A DNA stretch of 34,831 nt from a virus. Both the position numbers and the translations under genes were made by a program. The notes below the pieces were generated by a model, which saw only the letters and a list, made by a program, of their open reading frames with translations, was not told where the DNA came from and made no database searches. Each line of letters opens with the position of its first letter. Positions within the stretch are counted from its first letter, which is position 1. This document shows, piece after piece, positions 7,212 through 16,442 of the stretch. Location of the stretch: positions 1 through 34,831 of IMG/VR virus record IMGVR_UViG_3300025128_000011; one strand, written 5' to 3'.

Positions 7212-9089
7212 ATGGCTAGGCCCGCACTCCCTCGCGCATCATTTCTTACCAGCGGTGTAACTCCGGCGTCTGGTGGCGGCGTTACTGTGCCATTGAGCAA
7301 CCCAGCGCTGGAAATGGAAGCCCGCAGTTACAACAGTCTGGCGCAACGTTTAAACGCGTTTAGTCAACAGGCGTTTGGAGTCGCAGAGCAAAGAGCAAAG
7401 ACGGCGGGTGAAGTGTATGGGATTGAAAACGCGCCGACATTAGAGCAAGTGGAGTCAGCAAAACAACTAGGCCAGCCCGTAGAAGTGCCGGGCGATGTCA
7501 GTTCCGGGCGCGTGTTCGATCAAGCGGCATATGCCGGTTCGATGGCTGTAGTGGAATCGCGTTATGCGACGGCAGCGCAGAAAGCGATGACTGACATATT
7601 TGTCGCAGCGGACGCAGACGCAACGATTACGCCGCAAGAAGTCCAAGTGCAGATGCAAGCCGCTGTTACGGAATACACCAAGTCGCTGGGCATGGTCGAT
7701 GCAGCCAGTGCGGCAAAGCTGACAAACAAGCTAGGCATCATGGCAAATAGCAAGTATGTCGAGTTCAGCCGCAGCTATGCCAACCGTATGCAAAAACAGA
7801 TGGTCGATGGTGCGCTTGTTGCGGCTGATGACTATTTGGAAAACGTGTTGCCGTCTAGAATCACTGGGTACAACGCAAAGACGGCAAAGGTGTCGCTTGA
7901 CACTTCCATACTTGGAGATCGCGCTAACTTGGACGCCTCGTTAGAAACGCAAGGCGTTGGCGCTATCCAGCGTGATAAGATTTTAGATCGGTATGACAAG
8001 GCGGTCATCGATAACAAAATCAACGCAATCGTTCGTTTGTCTGATGACGCGACAGGGACAGACCCGCAAGCCGATGTGATGGAGATGATCAAGCGGCTAA
8101 AGAAGGGCAATCTGGCGGATCGAAGCAGACAGGAAATCTTTGACTCGCTGACGCCAGAGCAAAAACGCAAATCTTTGGGGGATTTGTTTAGCGCCGGTAC
8201 AGCTATGAAAAAGCAGTTAGGCGATGATGATGATGCTAATAAGGCAGCGCAGATAGGACTCTACAATAAGTTTCAGAATGAGGTGTGGGGTAAAGACCCA
8301 AATTATGAAGATTTAAAGAAACGTATTCTTGCCAGCACGCTCTTACCGAAAGGCGATTATGGCAAAGACTCGTTGTTATCGCGTATCAACCAAATGGAAA
8401 ACGCCAAGAAGACAGACGCCGGATCAACCGGCCCAACCGCAATGCAAATATCGGAGTTTAGAGAATTTACGGACAGAATTTACTTGCCATCGAATAATCC
8501 AAACCGCCTGACGGCAGAAAAAATAGCGCGTTTAAAAATTACAATTTTGCCTGTGGCGGGCAATAACGGAGTAAACCTTACAATTCTTAGGAATTTAGCC
8601 AAAGAAGATCAAACCGCAGATGGAAAAGCGTTGAAGGATTTAAAACAAGTATTGTTACGGCAAGTTAAAGCCGCTGTTGGGTTGAGAGAGTATGGCGATA
8701 AAAATCAGGCGGCGGATATGCTATATGCGGATGCCGTGGCTGATCTTGAAAGGCTTGTCCAGAGCGAAATTGAACTTGGGAATATGGATAAATTGCTTGA
8801 AGACCCGCTGTTTAAAAACGGTAGTGAAAGACAAAGAGCGTTTATTTCTTATTACAAAGGCCAGACCATAGGGTTACAGGAAAGATTGAAAAAAATTGGT
8901 GAAAAACTAGAGGGTTCTCCACCTGTGGCTCCCAACAATGTGCCGTTTAGAGAGTTTGAAATAAATATAAAACTCTACCGGGGCAAATATAAGAAGTTGG
9001 CTAAATACCTCAGTGGGCCAAATGTTCTGGATAGGAAAGTTTCAGAACAACAGGCAAAAGAATTTTATGAAGCGGTATATGGGCCATGA
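7212..9089 (+). CDS. Internal virion protein (gp15-like)
   Basis: This 625-aa, mostly helical, charged protein has no membrane segment or catalytic motif that I can see. The first 60 residues contain LEMEARSYNSLAQRLNAFSQ, typical of gp15-like ejection proteins in BPP-1-type podoviruses. It lies immediately after the gp14-like gene (TAA then ATG) and overlaps the gp16-like gene by 4 bases. The role is building the periplasmic DNA channel, by analogy with T7 gp15. The RLN codons near residue 46 carry a GTTTAAAC site (7348). Confidence 0.78.
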   Translation: MARPALPRASFLTSGVTPASGGGVTVPLSNPALEMEARSYNSLAQRLNAFSQQAFGVAEQRAKTAGEVYGIENAPTLEQVESAKQLGQPVEVPGDVSSGRVFDQAAYAGSMAVVESRYATAAQKAMTDIFVAADADATITPQEVQVQMQAAVTEYTKSLGMVDAASAAKLTNKLGIMANSKYVEFSRSYANRMQKQMVDGALVAADDYLENVLPSRITGYNAKTAKVSLDTSILGDRANLDASLETQGVGAIQRDKILDRYDKAVIDNKINAIVRLSDDATGTDPQADVMEMIKRLKKGNLADRSRQEIFDSLTPEQKRKSLGDLFSAGTAMKKQLGDDDDANKAAQIGLYNKFQNEVWGKDPNYEDLKKRILASTLLPKGDYGKDSLLSRINQMENAKKTDAGSTGPTAMQISEFREFTDRIYLPSNNPNRLTAEKIARLKITILPVAGNNGVNLTILRNLAKEDQTADGKALKDLKQVLLRQVKAAVGLREYGDKNQAADMLYADAVADLERLVQSEIELGNMDKLLEDPLFKNGSERQRAFISYYKGQTIGLQERLKKIGEKLEGSPPVAPNNVPFREFEINIKLYRGKYKKLAKYLSGPNVLDRKVSEQQAKEFYEAVYGP

Positions 9090-12000
9090 GTGAAATACGC
9101 ACACAAGAGGAAGGCGCGTTCGACATTCCGCCGCACATAAGCATGGAGGTTCAACAGCTTCAAGCGGGCGGTGCGACAGAGGAACACATCAAGCGGTTTA
9201 TTCGTGACAATCCGCCGATGGATGAACCGGAGTCAGAGTCGCCACAACCGGCTGAAGCCGCCGATGCACCGCAACCCACAGCGGAGTCGCAAACTACAGC
9301 GGAGCCGGAAGAACCCGGCACCGGTATGGAATTGTTGCGTGGGCTGGCGGAAGGCACGGAACGGGCCATTGATGCCGCCGGGCGCTTAGTGCCGTTGCCC
9401 AGCATGGAAATCAATGAACAACCTGTAGAAAACCTTACCGATTTTATGGACGCCACTGTTGGCGACATAGGCACAGAGTATGAATTGCCGACAACGACAA
9501 CCGGCAAAGTTACATCTGGCATAACGCAAACTATGTGGGGCGCGGTCCCTGCAATGAAGTTAGTTAAAAGGTTGGGCGCTACCAACGTGTTTATTCAAAC
9601 CGTAATAGGTGGTGCAGTTGGTGACTTCGTAGTCGGTGACGAACAGCTTGCAAAAGGAATGCTTAAACTTATCGATGCGTTGCCATCCGGTTACGGTGGT
9701 GACACAGCCGATAAGATCGTGAACGTAATAGATGAGTGGGCGACTGACCCAGAAAATGGCGGGTATGACGATCTGAAAGCGCGGACGGTTACTGCACTTG
9801 GGGGCATCCCACTTTCTGCCGCAGCCGACAGACTGTTGAAGGTTGCTGGCATTGCTTTTGAGTCCGGCAAGGAATCATTAAAAGCCTTTAGAGATACTCT
9901 ATCCACTCGCTTGCGAGGCACAGAAGCGCCCGCAATGGTGCGGAATGCAGACGAACAATCCCTGATGGATGCACATAGCGTTATTGGTGCCCGCGTTTCT
10001 AGGGACGGTGAAGCGCGTAAGGGCACGCCGGTATTCTCAGAGTTGTATCGGTTGTTTGTAGACCGTTTTAATCCTATCAAAAAGTTGCAAGATGAGCTTA
10101 CCGCTGGGCGTGAATTACCTATCAACATGCGTCCTTACGAGCAAACCCGGTTGCAAGTTTCCGCAATGAACAAAGCGAACTTGTTCCTTGAACATGAGGC
10201 TCGCAATTTCCTCACAGGCGAAGTTGTCGGCCCAGGTCTAAAAAAGATTATGGAGCCGCTCGCTGGTGACGGGCAAGGGCTGCGAGAGTTCAGTAATTAT
10301 GCCGTTGCCAAGCGTGCGTTGGAGTTAATGAATCGGCCTAAGCCTATCAAGACCGGGTTTGAAGCAGATCGGGCCGCGCTGGAAAAGGTTGTCAGGGAAA
10401 CCGGCGAGAGGTTTGAGCCGATTTTCCGGGGTGTTGTTGAGTATCAGAACAATATTCTTAAATATTTACAAGACTCAGGCGTTGTTAGCAAAACGATGGT
10501 TAAGGCTATTAAAGCGGCTAACGAGGACTATGTGCCGTTTTTCCGTTTGATGGATCAAGATAGTCCCGGCGGGCTTGCAAAGAAAGTTTATGTGCCATTT
10601 AGAGAAATAAAAGGGTCAGAACGGCAGATTATTGATCCACTAGAAAGCATTATCAAAAACACTTATGCGTTTATTCAAATAGCAGAGCGCAACCAAGTTA
10701 TAAAATCCCTGCACGATCTAGCCAAGTCCAGCCCGCGAGGCGCGGAGCTTGTCAAGGTATTGCCGATTAAATCAAAGCCCATAAAGATCAAAGGTGAAGA
10801 ATTAGAAACCGCCATTAAGAAGGCTGATCCCGAAAGTGATTTGTTGGATGTGCTAAGACAATATTCTGGAGAAGCGGGGGGCAAGTTTTTACCCGATGAG
10901 GTAAGTATATTTCGCGTGATGTCTGCGCCAGAGCGTTCAAATCAAGTATCGTATATGGCGAACGGCAAGCGTGTAACGCTTGAGGTTGACGAGGATGTTG
11001 CAGTTGCGTTGAAGGATATGGACAAAGACTCCGTTAGTCTGTTGACCAAGATATTCTCTGTCCCGGCTAAAACGCTGCGGGCTGGCGCTGTTCTTGATCC
11101 AGAATTTTTTGTCCGAAATGCCATGCGCGATAATGTGACGGCAGCGGTCTACAGCGCTAACGGGTTTAAACCGTTTCTCACTGATTTCGCTAGTGGGTTT
11201 GTTTCGCTGGCAAAGAAAGACAAGCATTACAAAGATTGGCTTAACGGTGGTGGCGCACAGGCAACGTTAGTATCCATGGACCGCCAATATCTGCGCGAGA
11301 ATTTACAAAAGCTGATGGACAGTGCGGATATGTACACGACAGTTAAGAATGTCGTTAGATCGCCACTGGAGATTTTACGCGCCGCGACAGAGTTTGCAGA
11401 AAACGCTACCCGTATAGGCGAGTTTAAACGCGCTATGAAAGACGGGCCACAGACCAAAGAGGCTATGCAAGAAGCCGCGTTCCAATCACGCGAGATTACT
11501 CTGGACTTTGCCCGCCGTGGCGCAGCAACAAAAGGCATGAATATGTTAGCGGCATTCTTGAACGCAAGGGTGCAGGGTTATGACCGCATGGTACGGGCTA
11601 TGGTCAACAATCCTGTGCGGACAAACTCGCGTGCCGCGATGTTCATCACAACGCCATCAATCCTTTTGTGGATGCACAACAATTCCACAGAGGAGCGCAG
11701 AGAGCTATATCGCGCTGTGCCGGAATGGCAGAAGAATTTGTTTTGGGTTGTCATCAACGAAGATGGTGAACATACCCGCATCCCCAAACCGTTCGAGCTT
11801 GGCGTGTTGTATGGCAGTGTTCCAGAGCGGTTACTGGACGCGTGGGCGGGCAACCGTAAGATTGAGGACTTACCGCATGACCTTGTCAAAGCGGTAGGCT
11901 TAGACCCTTCCTCGTTGGCGAGTAGTATTATGCCAACGTTCGCGCAGCCGGGTCTGGAGCAAGCAACAAATTGGTCTTTCTTCAGAAACCGTCCTTTAGA

Positions 12001-12679
12001 GCCGGGCAGTCTGTCAGACCCACGAACAGCACCACGGGCGCAAGATAGGTACACGCTTTACACATCTGAAACAGCGAAAAAGATTAGTGACCTGTTTGGT
12101 GGTGCCGGTATTCCTGTGTTGGAGAACATGAGTCCCATTGAGGTGGAGAACTATATCGGGCAATGGACGGGTGGTTTAGGCCGGAAATTTATTGAGCTAA
12201 TTGTTGAACCAACTGGTAAGGCGCTGGGCGTACTGCCAGAGCAAAACTTGCCCGCAAAAACACTTGCCGACATCCCATTTGTCAAAGGGTTTGTCATTCG
12301 TCACCCAGATCGTAACAACCAGCAAGCTATCGACTTCTACCGTCGCAGTGATGAGGCGATGGAGTGGGTGAACAGTTATAAGAAGCGTGAGCGTGAAGGA
12401 GATTTAGACAGAATTAAAGAGCTTATGAATGCAGAAGGCGGCAAAGCAAAGGTGTTCGCAACCATCGAAGATGATATTCGTGAAGTCCGTGAGAATATGG
12501 CTGAAATGAGCGCCACGATTGGGGAGATTTACAAACACCCGACCATGGATAAGACAGAGAAACGGGTCAACATAGATAACGTTCTTATCATGATGCACCG
12601 ATACGCTATTATGGGTAATGAAATGCTCGACAAGGCAGAGAAAGCACGCAAAGCCTGGGAAAGCACAGTGGGCAAATAA
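9086..12679 (+). CDS. Large internal virion protein (gp16-like) with LPD38-type region
   Basis: At 1197 aa this is the longest gene. The first 110 residues are acidic and Pro-rich. The middle and C-terminal parts are helical. Around residues 800-880 the segment MNMLAAFLNARVQGYDRMV, followed by NNPVRTNSRAAMFITTPSI, fits the 'large polyvalent protein-associated domain 38' found in phage ejection proteins. I see no lysozyme or transglycosylase motif, unlike T7 gp16. It probably forms the inner-membrane part of the ejection channel. Two GTTTAAAC sites (11164, 11422) fall inside it. Confidence 0.82.
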   Translation: MSEIRTQEEGAFDIPPHISMEVQQLQAGGATEEHIKRFIRDNPPMDEPESESPQPAEAADAPQPTAESQTTAEPEEPGTGMELLRGLAEGTERAIDAAGRLVPLPSMEINEQPVENLTDFMDATVGDIGTEYELPTTTTGKVTSGITQTMWGAVPAMKLVKRLGATNVFIQTVIGGAVGDFVVGDEQLAKGMLKLIDALPSGYGGDTADKIVNVIDEWATDPENGGYDDLKARTVTALGGIPLSAAADRLLKVAGIAFESGKESLKAFRDTLSTRLRGTEAPAMVRNADEQSLMDAHSVIGARVSRDGEARKGTPVFSELYRLFVDRFNPIKKLQDELTAGRELPINMRPYEQTRLQVSAMNKANLFLEHEARNFLTGEVVGPGLKKIMEPLAGDGQGLREFSNYAVAKRALELMNRPKPIKTGFEADRAALEKVVRETGERFEPIFRGVVEYQNNILKYLQDSGVVSKTMVKAIKAANEDYVPFFRLMDQDSPGGLAKKVYVPFREIKGSERQIIDPLESIIKNTYAFIQIAERNQVIKSLHDLAKSSPRGAELVKVLPIKSKPIKIKGEELETAIKKADPESDLLDVLRQYSGEAGGKFLPDEVSIFRVMSAPERSNQVSYMANGKRVTLEVDEDVAVALKDMDKDSVSLLTKIFSVPAKTLRAGAVLDPEFFVRNAMRDNVTAAVYSANGFKPFLTDFASGFVSLAKKDKHYKDWLNGGGAQATLVSMDRQYLRENLQKLMDSADMYTTVKNVVRSPLEILRAATEFAENATRIGEFKRAMKDGPQTKEAMQEAAFQSREITLDFARRGAATKGMNMLAAFLNARVQGYDRMVRAMVNNPVRTNSRAAMFITTPSILLWMHNNSTEERRELYRAVPEWQKNLFWVVINEDGEHTRIPKPFELGVLYGSVPERLLDAWAGNRKIEDLPHDLVKAVGLDPSSLASSIMPTFAQPGLEQATNWSFFRNRPLEPGSLSDPRTAPRAQDRYTLYTSETAKKISDLFGGAGIPVLENMSPIEVENYIGQWTGGLGRKFIELIVEPTGKALGVLPEQNLPAKTLADIPFVKGFVIRHPDRNNQQAIDFYRRSDEAMEWVNSYKKREREGDLDRIKELMNAEGGKAKVFATIEDDIREVRENMAEMSATIGEIYKHPTMDKTEKRVNIDNVLIMMHRYAIMGNEMLDKAEKARKAWESTVGK

Positions 12680-12729
12680 TTTTTTGATGAAGGTGTAACA
12701 ACGCTAAAGTTGTGATATAGGATTGAGCC

Positions 12730-13572
12730 ATGGCAATTACAGTAGAAGCAGTTCACAGAAAAGTGCAGTACACCTCGACGGGTAGCTTGGGGCCGTACAG
12801 CTTTTCCTTCAAAGTGTTAGCGGCGACTGACATCAAAGTTTCCGTTGATGACACTTTGAAGACGGTTACGACACACTACACCACATCGTACAGCGCTGAC
12901 GGCACCGGCAGCGTTACGTTCACCAGCGGCAATGCACCGGCTTCCGATACTCTGGTGACAATCGAATCAGATCAAGCCATCGCCAGAACGACTGACTATT
13001 CGACGGGCGGCGACTTTACAGCGGCATCGATCAATGACGCGCTGGATCGGCTCACGATCAATGACCAACAGATCGAAACGGAATTGTCCCGAAATATTCA
13101 ATTAGCATCGACCACCAAGCGAACGACATCAGGCACCGGCACATCTGGACCGCTGGTTTTCCCATATGATGCGACAGTCAGTAACAACGCGAGCAAGCTG
13201 ATTGCGTTTGATTCCAATGGTACAGCGTTGGAAACCACAACCGGCAGGGTAAGCAGCGTTACCGTTTCAGCGGTGGCAACTGGCGGCACTCCTACTGCAA
13301 GTTTTACGCCATCTACAGGTGCCCTTGCCCTGGGGATCGTCACTGGTGCGACAGGAGCGCAAGGTCCGGCGGGCACCGGCGATATGTCGGACTTGGTAGA
13401 TGACACCTCACCACAGTTGGGCGGCGACCTCGACGTTCAGACTAACTCCATTGTTAGTACCAGCAACCGAAACATTGCCATCACGCCAAACGGGACCGGC
13501 GATGTGGTCATTGGAGGCGGTATGAACCCGTCTGTGTCAACCACTGGTAAAGCAGTCGTGTTTGGATTTTAG
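12730..13572 (+). CDS. Tail fibre protein with T7 gp17-like N-terminal anchor
   Basis: This 280-aa protein starts with about 130 residues of the T7 fibre anchor type (VQYTSTGSLGPYSFSFKVL, then DRLTINDQQIETELSRNIQL), which binds the tail. A short collagen-like GATGAQGPAGTG follows at about 210, then a DMSDLVDDTSPQLGGDLDV block and a repeat-like end common in phage fibres. It is short and lacks an obvious receptor-binding domain. Host recognition may therefore lie in the next two genes. The 50-base gap before it holds CAAC-GCTAAA-GTTG, a weak hairpin only. Confidence 0.88.
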   Translation: MAITVEAVHRKVQYTSTGSLGPYSFSFKVLAATDIKVSVDDTLKTVTTHYTTSYSADGTGSVTFTSGNAPASDTLVTIESDQAIARTTDYSTGGDFTAASINDALDRLTINDQQIETELSRNIQLASTTKRTTSGTGTSGPLVFPYDATVSNNASKLIAFDSNGTALETTTGRVSSVTVSAVATGGTPTASFTPSTGALALGIVTGATGAQGPAGTGDMSDLVDDTSPQLGGDLDVQTNSIVSTSNRNIAITPNGTGDVVIGGGMNPSVSTTGKAVVFGF

Positions 13573-13584
13573 AGGAGTAAAAAA

Positions 13585-13914
13585 ATGGCATCGGAAGTAT
13601 TCGGCGTTTCGCTGACAGCGGGCGTTACCAACTCAGAAAGCGTGGTGTTAAACGGAGTCAACGGCCACACCTATGTAATCACCTCTGTAGTTGTCTGCGA
13701 AACGGCGGGTGCTGCGGAAACCTTTAATATGTACATCGATGACGGCGGCGGCGGTACGGATTATGAACTGTTGTCAGATCAGGCAATCGGTGCAAACGAA
13801 ACCTTTGTCTTTAATGATCGCATTGTCTTGGTCGATGAGGACCATTTGTGCATTGCAACGGCTAGTTCTGCAAACGTCGATGTTGTCGTTTCTTACTTGG
13901 ATCAAACGCGATGA
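13585..13914 (+). CDS. Small beta-rich fibre-associated protein (109 aa)
   Basis: ATG 13585 follows GAGGAG (13572-13577). The protein is mainly beta with a Gly run (DDGGGGTDYELL near residue 55) and no membrane segment. Similar short proteins with a HTYVITSVVVCE-type strand are seen in fibre clusters of other phages, usually without a function. It overlaps the next gene by 4 bases (ATGA). A tip or accessory fibre role is inferred from position. Confidence 0.7.
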   Translation: MASEVFGVSLTAGVTNSESVVLNGVNGHTYVITSVVVCETAGAAETFNMYIDDGGGGTDYELLSDQAIGANETFVFNDRIVLVDEDHLCIATASSANVDVVVSYLDQTR

Positions 13915-14531
13915 CCGGGATTATTTCAGACAATGTTGGCCGGGCTGGCGGGGTCATAAAGGCACCATCAAGTGGAGCTTATTCGGTCATAAAATCCGGC
14001 ACGGCAACAAGCGCCTCCGACGTTGAATTTACAGACATGACCCATGATATTCATGTTCTGGATATATGGTGTTTAGACCTTGGTAGTGCCGCAGCAATAG
14101 AGCTACGTTTTAGCGCAGATAATGGCAGCAGCTACTTGACCGCTCAGTACGACAATTATTTCACGCAAATGTATGCCAAAACGAATGGCAATCAAAGCGC
14201 ACAAACTGGCGGTCCAGGCTCCGGTAATGTCGAAATTTCATTAGTTGGAGCTGCTGCGGCTTATACTAGCGGCAATAACGATCCGATGTCTAACAACGGT
14301 ACGGGTAGCATGATGGCCACCATTACTTTTGACCGTAACAAAGGCGGCACCCACATTCCCTATGGTCATGCCATCGTCGCGTGGGAGCCAGCCGGGTGGG
14401 CACCAGCCATTGGTGTTGTCGGATTTAAGGCTAACCTCAGTTCTGGGAACGATATTGACGCAATGAAACTCATTCCGTCTTCGGGAACTTTCGATAAAGT
14501 CAAATACCGTTTAATTGGATACAGCATTTAG
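13911..14531 (+). CDS. Predicted tail fibre / receptor-binding candidate (206 aa)
   Basis: The protein starts MTGIISDNVGRAGGVIKA, a start I have seen in fibre or tail proteins of marine phages. It continues as a beta-rich, Gly/Ser-rich chain with no internal repeats. Length and composition suit a globular receptor-binding module. It lies between the fibre anchor gene and the predicted fibre chaperone, so it is a reasonable candidate for host recognition. There is no direct evidence for that. Confidence 0.65.
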   Translation: MTGIISDNVGRAGGVIKAPSSGAYSVIKSGTATSASDVEFTDMTHDIHVLDIWCLDLGSAAAIELRFSADNGSSYLTAQYDNYFTQMYAKTNGNQSAQTGGPGSGNVEISLVGAAAAYTSGNNDPMSNNGTGSMMATITFDRNKGGTHIPYGHAIVAWEPAGWAPAIGVVGFKANLSSGNDIDAMKLIPSSGTFDKVKYRLIGYSI

Positions 14532-14541
14532 GGAGGTAACA

Positions 14542-14895
14542 ATGGCGGTAAATTATAAAAATAGAGTTGTTGTTAATTGCGCCACACAAACAGCAGAAAT
14601 TATTGAGCTTACTGACGAAGAAATTGCGGCCTTCGTTGCTCGTGACGAGGCATGGGAAGCTGGTGTAACTGACCGCGCCTGGGCATCTATCAGACAGGAA
14701 CGCAATAATCGTTTAGCGGCAACGGATTATTTCGCATTGTCAGATGTCACCATGTCGGACGCGATGACCAGTTATAGGTCCAGCCTTCGGAACCTCCCGG
14801 CGAACACGGCTGATGCTGTTGTATTCCAAACGGCGTGGTATGACTTTATCAATGGCAAGGACGGCGTGTCGGACCCGTGGCCGACCAAGCCATGA
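14542..14895 (+). CDS. Tail fibre assembly chaperone-like protein
   Basis: ATG 14542 is chosen because of a strong GGGAGGTAAC just upstream (14531-14540); an upstream in-frame start at 14515 would overlap the previous gene. The 117-aa product has the C-terminal chaperone pattern: W, then SIRQERNNRLAATDYFALSD, then MTSYRSSLRNLP. This is the RNxxLxxTDxxxLxD...YRxxLRxLP signature of phage tail assembly chaperone domains. Such proteins help fibre folding and often travel with the fibre gene. Confidence 0.82.
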   Translation: MAVNYKNRVVVNCATQTAEIIELTDEEIAAFVARDEAWEAGVTDRAWASIRQERNNRLAATDYFALSDVTMSDAMTSYRSSLRNLPANTADAVVFQTAWYDFINGKDGVSDPWPTKP

Positions 14896-14908
14896 GGGTG
14901 GGTGTGCT

Positions 14909-15445
14909 ATTGATCCCCTGACCATTGCTGCGGCAGTAGCAAGCGTTCGCACCTTAGTTAAATCCGCCCGTGGAGTGCAGGAAATCGTCCACGGTCTTGA
15001 TGGCGTCTTTCACGCTCAAGATGAGCATGAGAAGAACAAAAGCCATAAACCCGGCAGTTCTATAGGGCAGAAGAATAAGAGCATCTTGCAGAAACGCGCC
15101 AAGGATGATGGCGGCGATGAAAGTATCAGCGCAGCCGCCGCTAGTGTAATCGAGAGTAAGCAACTTCAGACCCAACTCGACGATCTAAAGACAGAAATAA
15201 ATTCTAAATGGCCGTCTAAGCCAGGAGAGAAAAGCACCTGGGACCAAATATTAGCTGAACGCGAGAAGCGCATCGCTGAAAAAAAGGAACGCGCCAAGCA
15301 AGAAAAGTTAGATGCAGAAGAACGCGCAGAACGCCGCAAAGCAATCTTGATTGAAGTCGCTAAAGGCTTGGCAGTTGCAGTCGTTGCCGGTGGTATTGCT
15401 TGGTTTCTTTGGTGGGCCGCAACCCATGGCCCGGCAGTGAGGTGA
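14909..15445 (+). CDS. Membrane-anchored phage protein, probable ATT start
   Basis: The reading frame matches a family that begins MDPLTIAAAVASV, and that aspartate codon is preceded here by ATT (14909-14911), not ATG or GTG. GAGGG lies about 10 bases upstream. The only nearby in-frame ATG (14852) would overlap the chaperone gene by 44 bases and has no SD. The 178-aa product has an amphipathic N-terminus (up to about 35), a very charged coiled-coil region (about 85-150) and a C-terminal transmembrane helix (about 153-172). Position beside the holin suggests a lysis or membrane role. Confidence 0.72.
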   Translation: MDPLTIAAAVASVRTLVKSARGVQEIVHGLDGVFHAQDEHEKNKSHKPGSSIGQKNKSILQKRAKDDGGDESISAAAASVIESKQLQTQLDDLKTEINSKWPSKPGEKSTWDQILAEREKRIAEKKERAKQEKLDAEERAERRKAILIEVAKGLAVAVVAGGIAWFLWWAATHGPAVR

Positions 15446-15446
15446 C

Positions 15447-15800
15447 ATGGAACTAACAGCGTCACATGCCATTCAAGGGGTGCTGTTGCTCGCTACTGTC
15501 GCGGGCGGGTACGCGGTTGTGAAAAGCAACTTAGCAAGGGTCATGGAAGACCTCGAAATTTTTCACAAAAACTTTGACAAATTTAAATCAGATTTCGATG
15601 CCAGACTCGATGACGCGGAAAGTCAACGTGCTGTGTTTACCAGCCAGATCGACGTTCTTAAAGAGATCAATAGTGTATCAGCGCTGCGCGACCAGAACCG
15701 CGAAATGGCTACCGTGCAAGCTGAATTAAAAGTGTTGCGCCAGATGACTGATCACCTGATGCACATCCACAACTCAAAGCACCCAAGGCCAGACGCATGA
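15447..15800 (+). CDS. Single-pass membrane protein with coiled coil (117 aa)
   Basis: An N-terminal membrane segment (about residues 8-25, AIQGVLLLATVAGGYAVV) is followed by a long charged helix to residue 110. This layout is that of Rz-like or DUF2730-like proteins encoded beside phage holins. It may be an inner-membrane spanin, but no partner lipoprotein with a lipobox is visible. It overlaps the next gene by 4 bases. Confidence 0.65.
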   Translation: MELTASHAIQGVLLLATVAGGYAVVKSNLARVMEDLEIFHKNFDKFKSDFDARLDDAESQRAVFTSQIDVLKEINSVSALRDQNREMATVQAELKVLRQMTDHLMHIHNSKHPRPDA

Positions 15801-15994
15801 AACTTTTAGTTTTGGTTGTCTTTATCATCACAAACGAGGGCACCCATGACGTTACCTCAATGCCGGTCAGTGCGTGTCCACCGCAGGATGTCACAGAGGA
15901 ATACTATAACCACCATCAAAAACTAGGCGCGTTTAAACACTGGGCAGCGCTGTGTACCACCGTGCATTTTAGCAAGCCGGGAAAGGAGATTTAA
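15797..15994 (+). CDS. Small protein with hydrophobic N-terminus (65 aa)
   Basis: It starts MKLLVLVVFIITNEG, short and signal-like, then a soluble region with two Cys (near residues 27 and 53). There is no lipobox, so it is not a clear outer-membrane spanin. The gene overlaps the membrane protein before it and ends just before the holin RBS. A GTTTAAAC site (15931) encodes its AFKH. Unknown function; secretion is a guess from the N-terminus. Confidence 0.55.
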   Translation: MKLLVLVVFIITNEGTHDVTSMPVSACPPQDVTEEYYNHHQKLGAFKHWAALCTTVHFSKPGKEI

Positions 15995-15995
15995 A

Positions 15996-16442
15996 ATGTT
16001 ATCATTGCTTGGTAGCGTCTTGGGATTCGGGACAAGTTTTCTCCCAAAAATCATGGACTACTTTCAAGATAAGCAAGACAAGGCGCACGAATTGCGGTTG
16101 ATGGATAAGCAAGTCGAGCAACAGAAAGCCCTTGGTGAAATCAAACTTCAACACATGCACGTTGAGGCCGACATCCGCGAGAGCGAGGCGTTGCTGAAAC
16201 ATGATAAAGCAATAATGAAAAACGCATCAACTTGGGTTGTGACTTATGCTGCCAGCGTGAGGCCAAGCATTGGGTATTTGTTGTTTCTTGAGTTTTTTAT
16301 CCTGACCTATCTTCTGGCTTTCGACATGATCACCTTGGAGCTTTACCAAGCTATCTGGAATGAACCCATGCAAGTCGCGTTTTCAACCGTGCTATCATTT
16401 TATTTTGGGAGCCGCTCCTTTAATCGGCGCGGCCACACATGA
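15996..16442 (+). CDS. Holin, GTA 3TM type
   Basis: This 148-aa protein has an amphipathic start, a charged helical region (about 20-75) and two strong hydrophobic helices, ASVRPSIGYLLFLEFFILTY (about 86-105) and a C-terminal one with STVLSFYFGSRSF. The ASVRP..GY and FYFGSRSF.R blocks match the 'holin of 3TMs, for gene-transfer release' family known from Rhodobacter gene transfer agents and alphaproteobacterial phages. It permits endolysin escape. ATG 15996 follows AAAGGAGA. It overlaps the endolysin gene by 4 bases. Confidence 0.88.
   Translation: MLSLLGSVLGFGTSFLPKIMDYFQDKQDKAHELRLMDKQVEQQKALGEIKLQHMHVEADIRESEALLKHDKAIMKNASTWVVTYAASVRPSIGYLLFLEFFILTYLLAFDMITLELYQAIWNEPMQVAFSTVLSFYFGSRSFNRRGHT

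Noticed and set aside
9160-9585. Long minus-strand ORF of 141 codons inside the large internal virion protein gene
   Set aside because: It is a shadow of the plus-strand gene, with Ser/Val/Ala-rich composition, no SD, and no domain.
11578-12054. Minus-strand ORF of 158 codons
   Set aside because: It lies fully inside the well supported 1197-aa gene and has no recognisable protein pattern.
13360-14531. Diversity-generating retroelement acting on the fibre genes, as in BPP-1
   Set aside because: No reverse transcriptase gene and no repeated template/variable region were found.
15797-15994. Outer-membrane spanin
   Set aside because: No lipobox Cys is present after the hydrophobic start.
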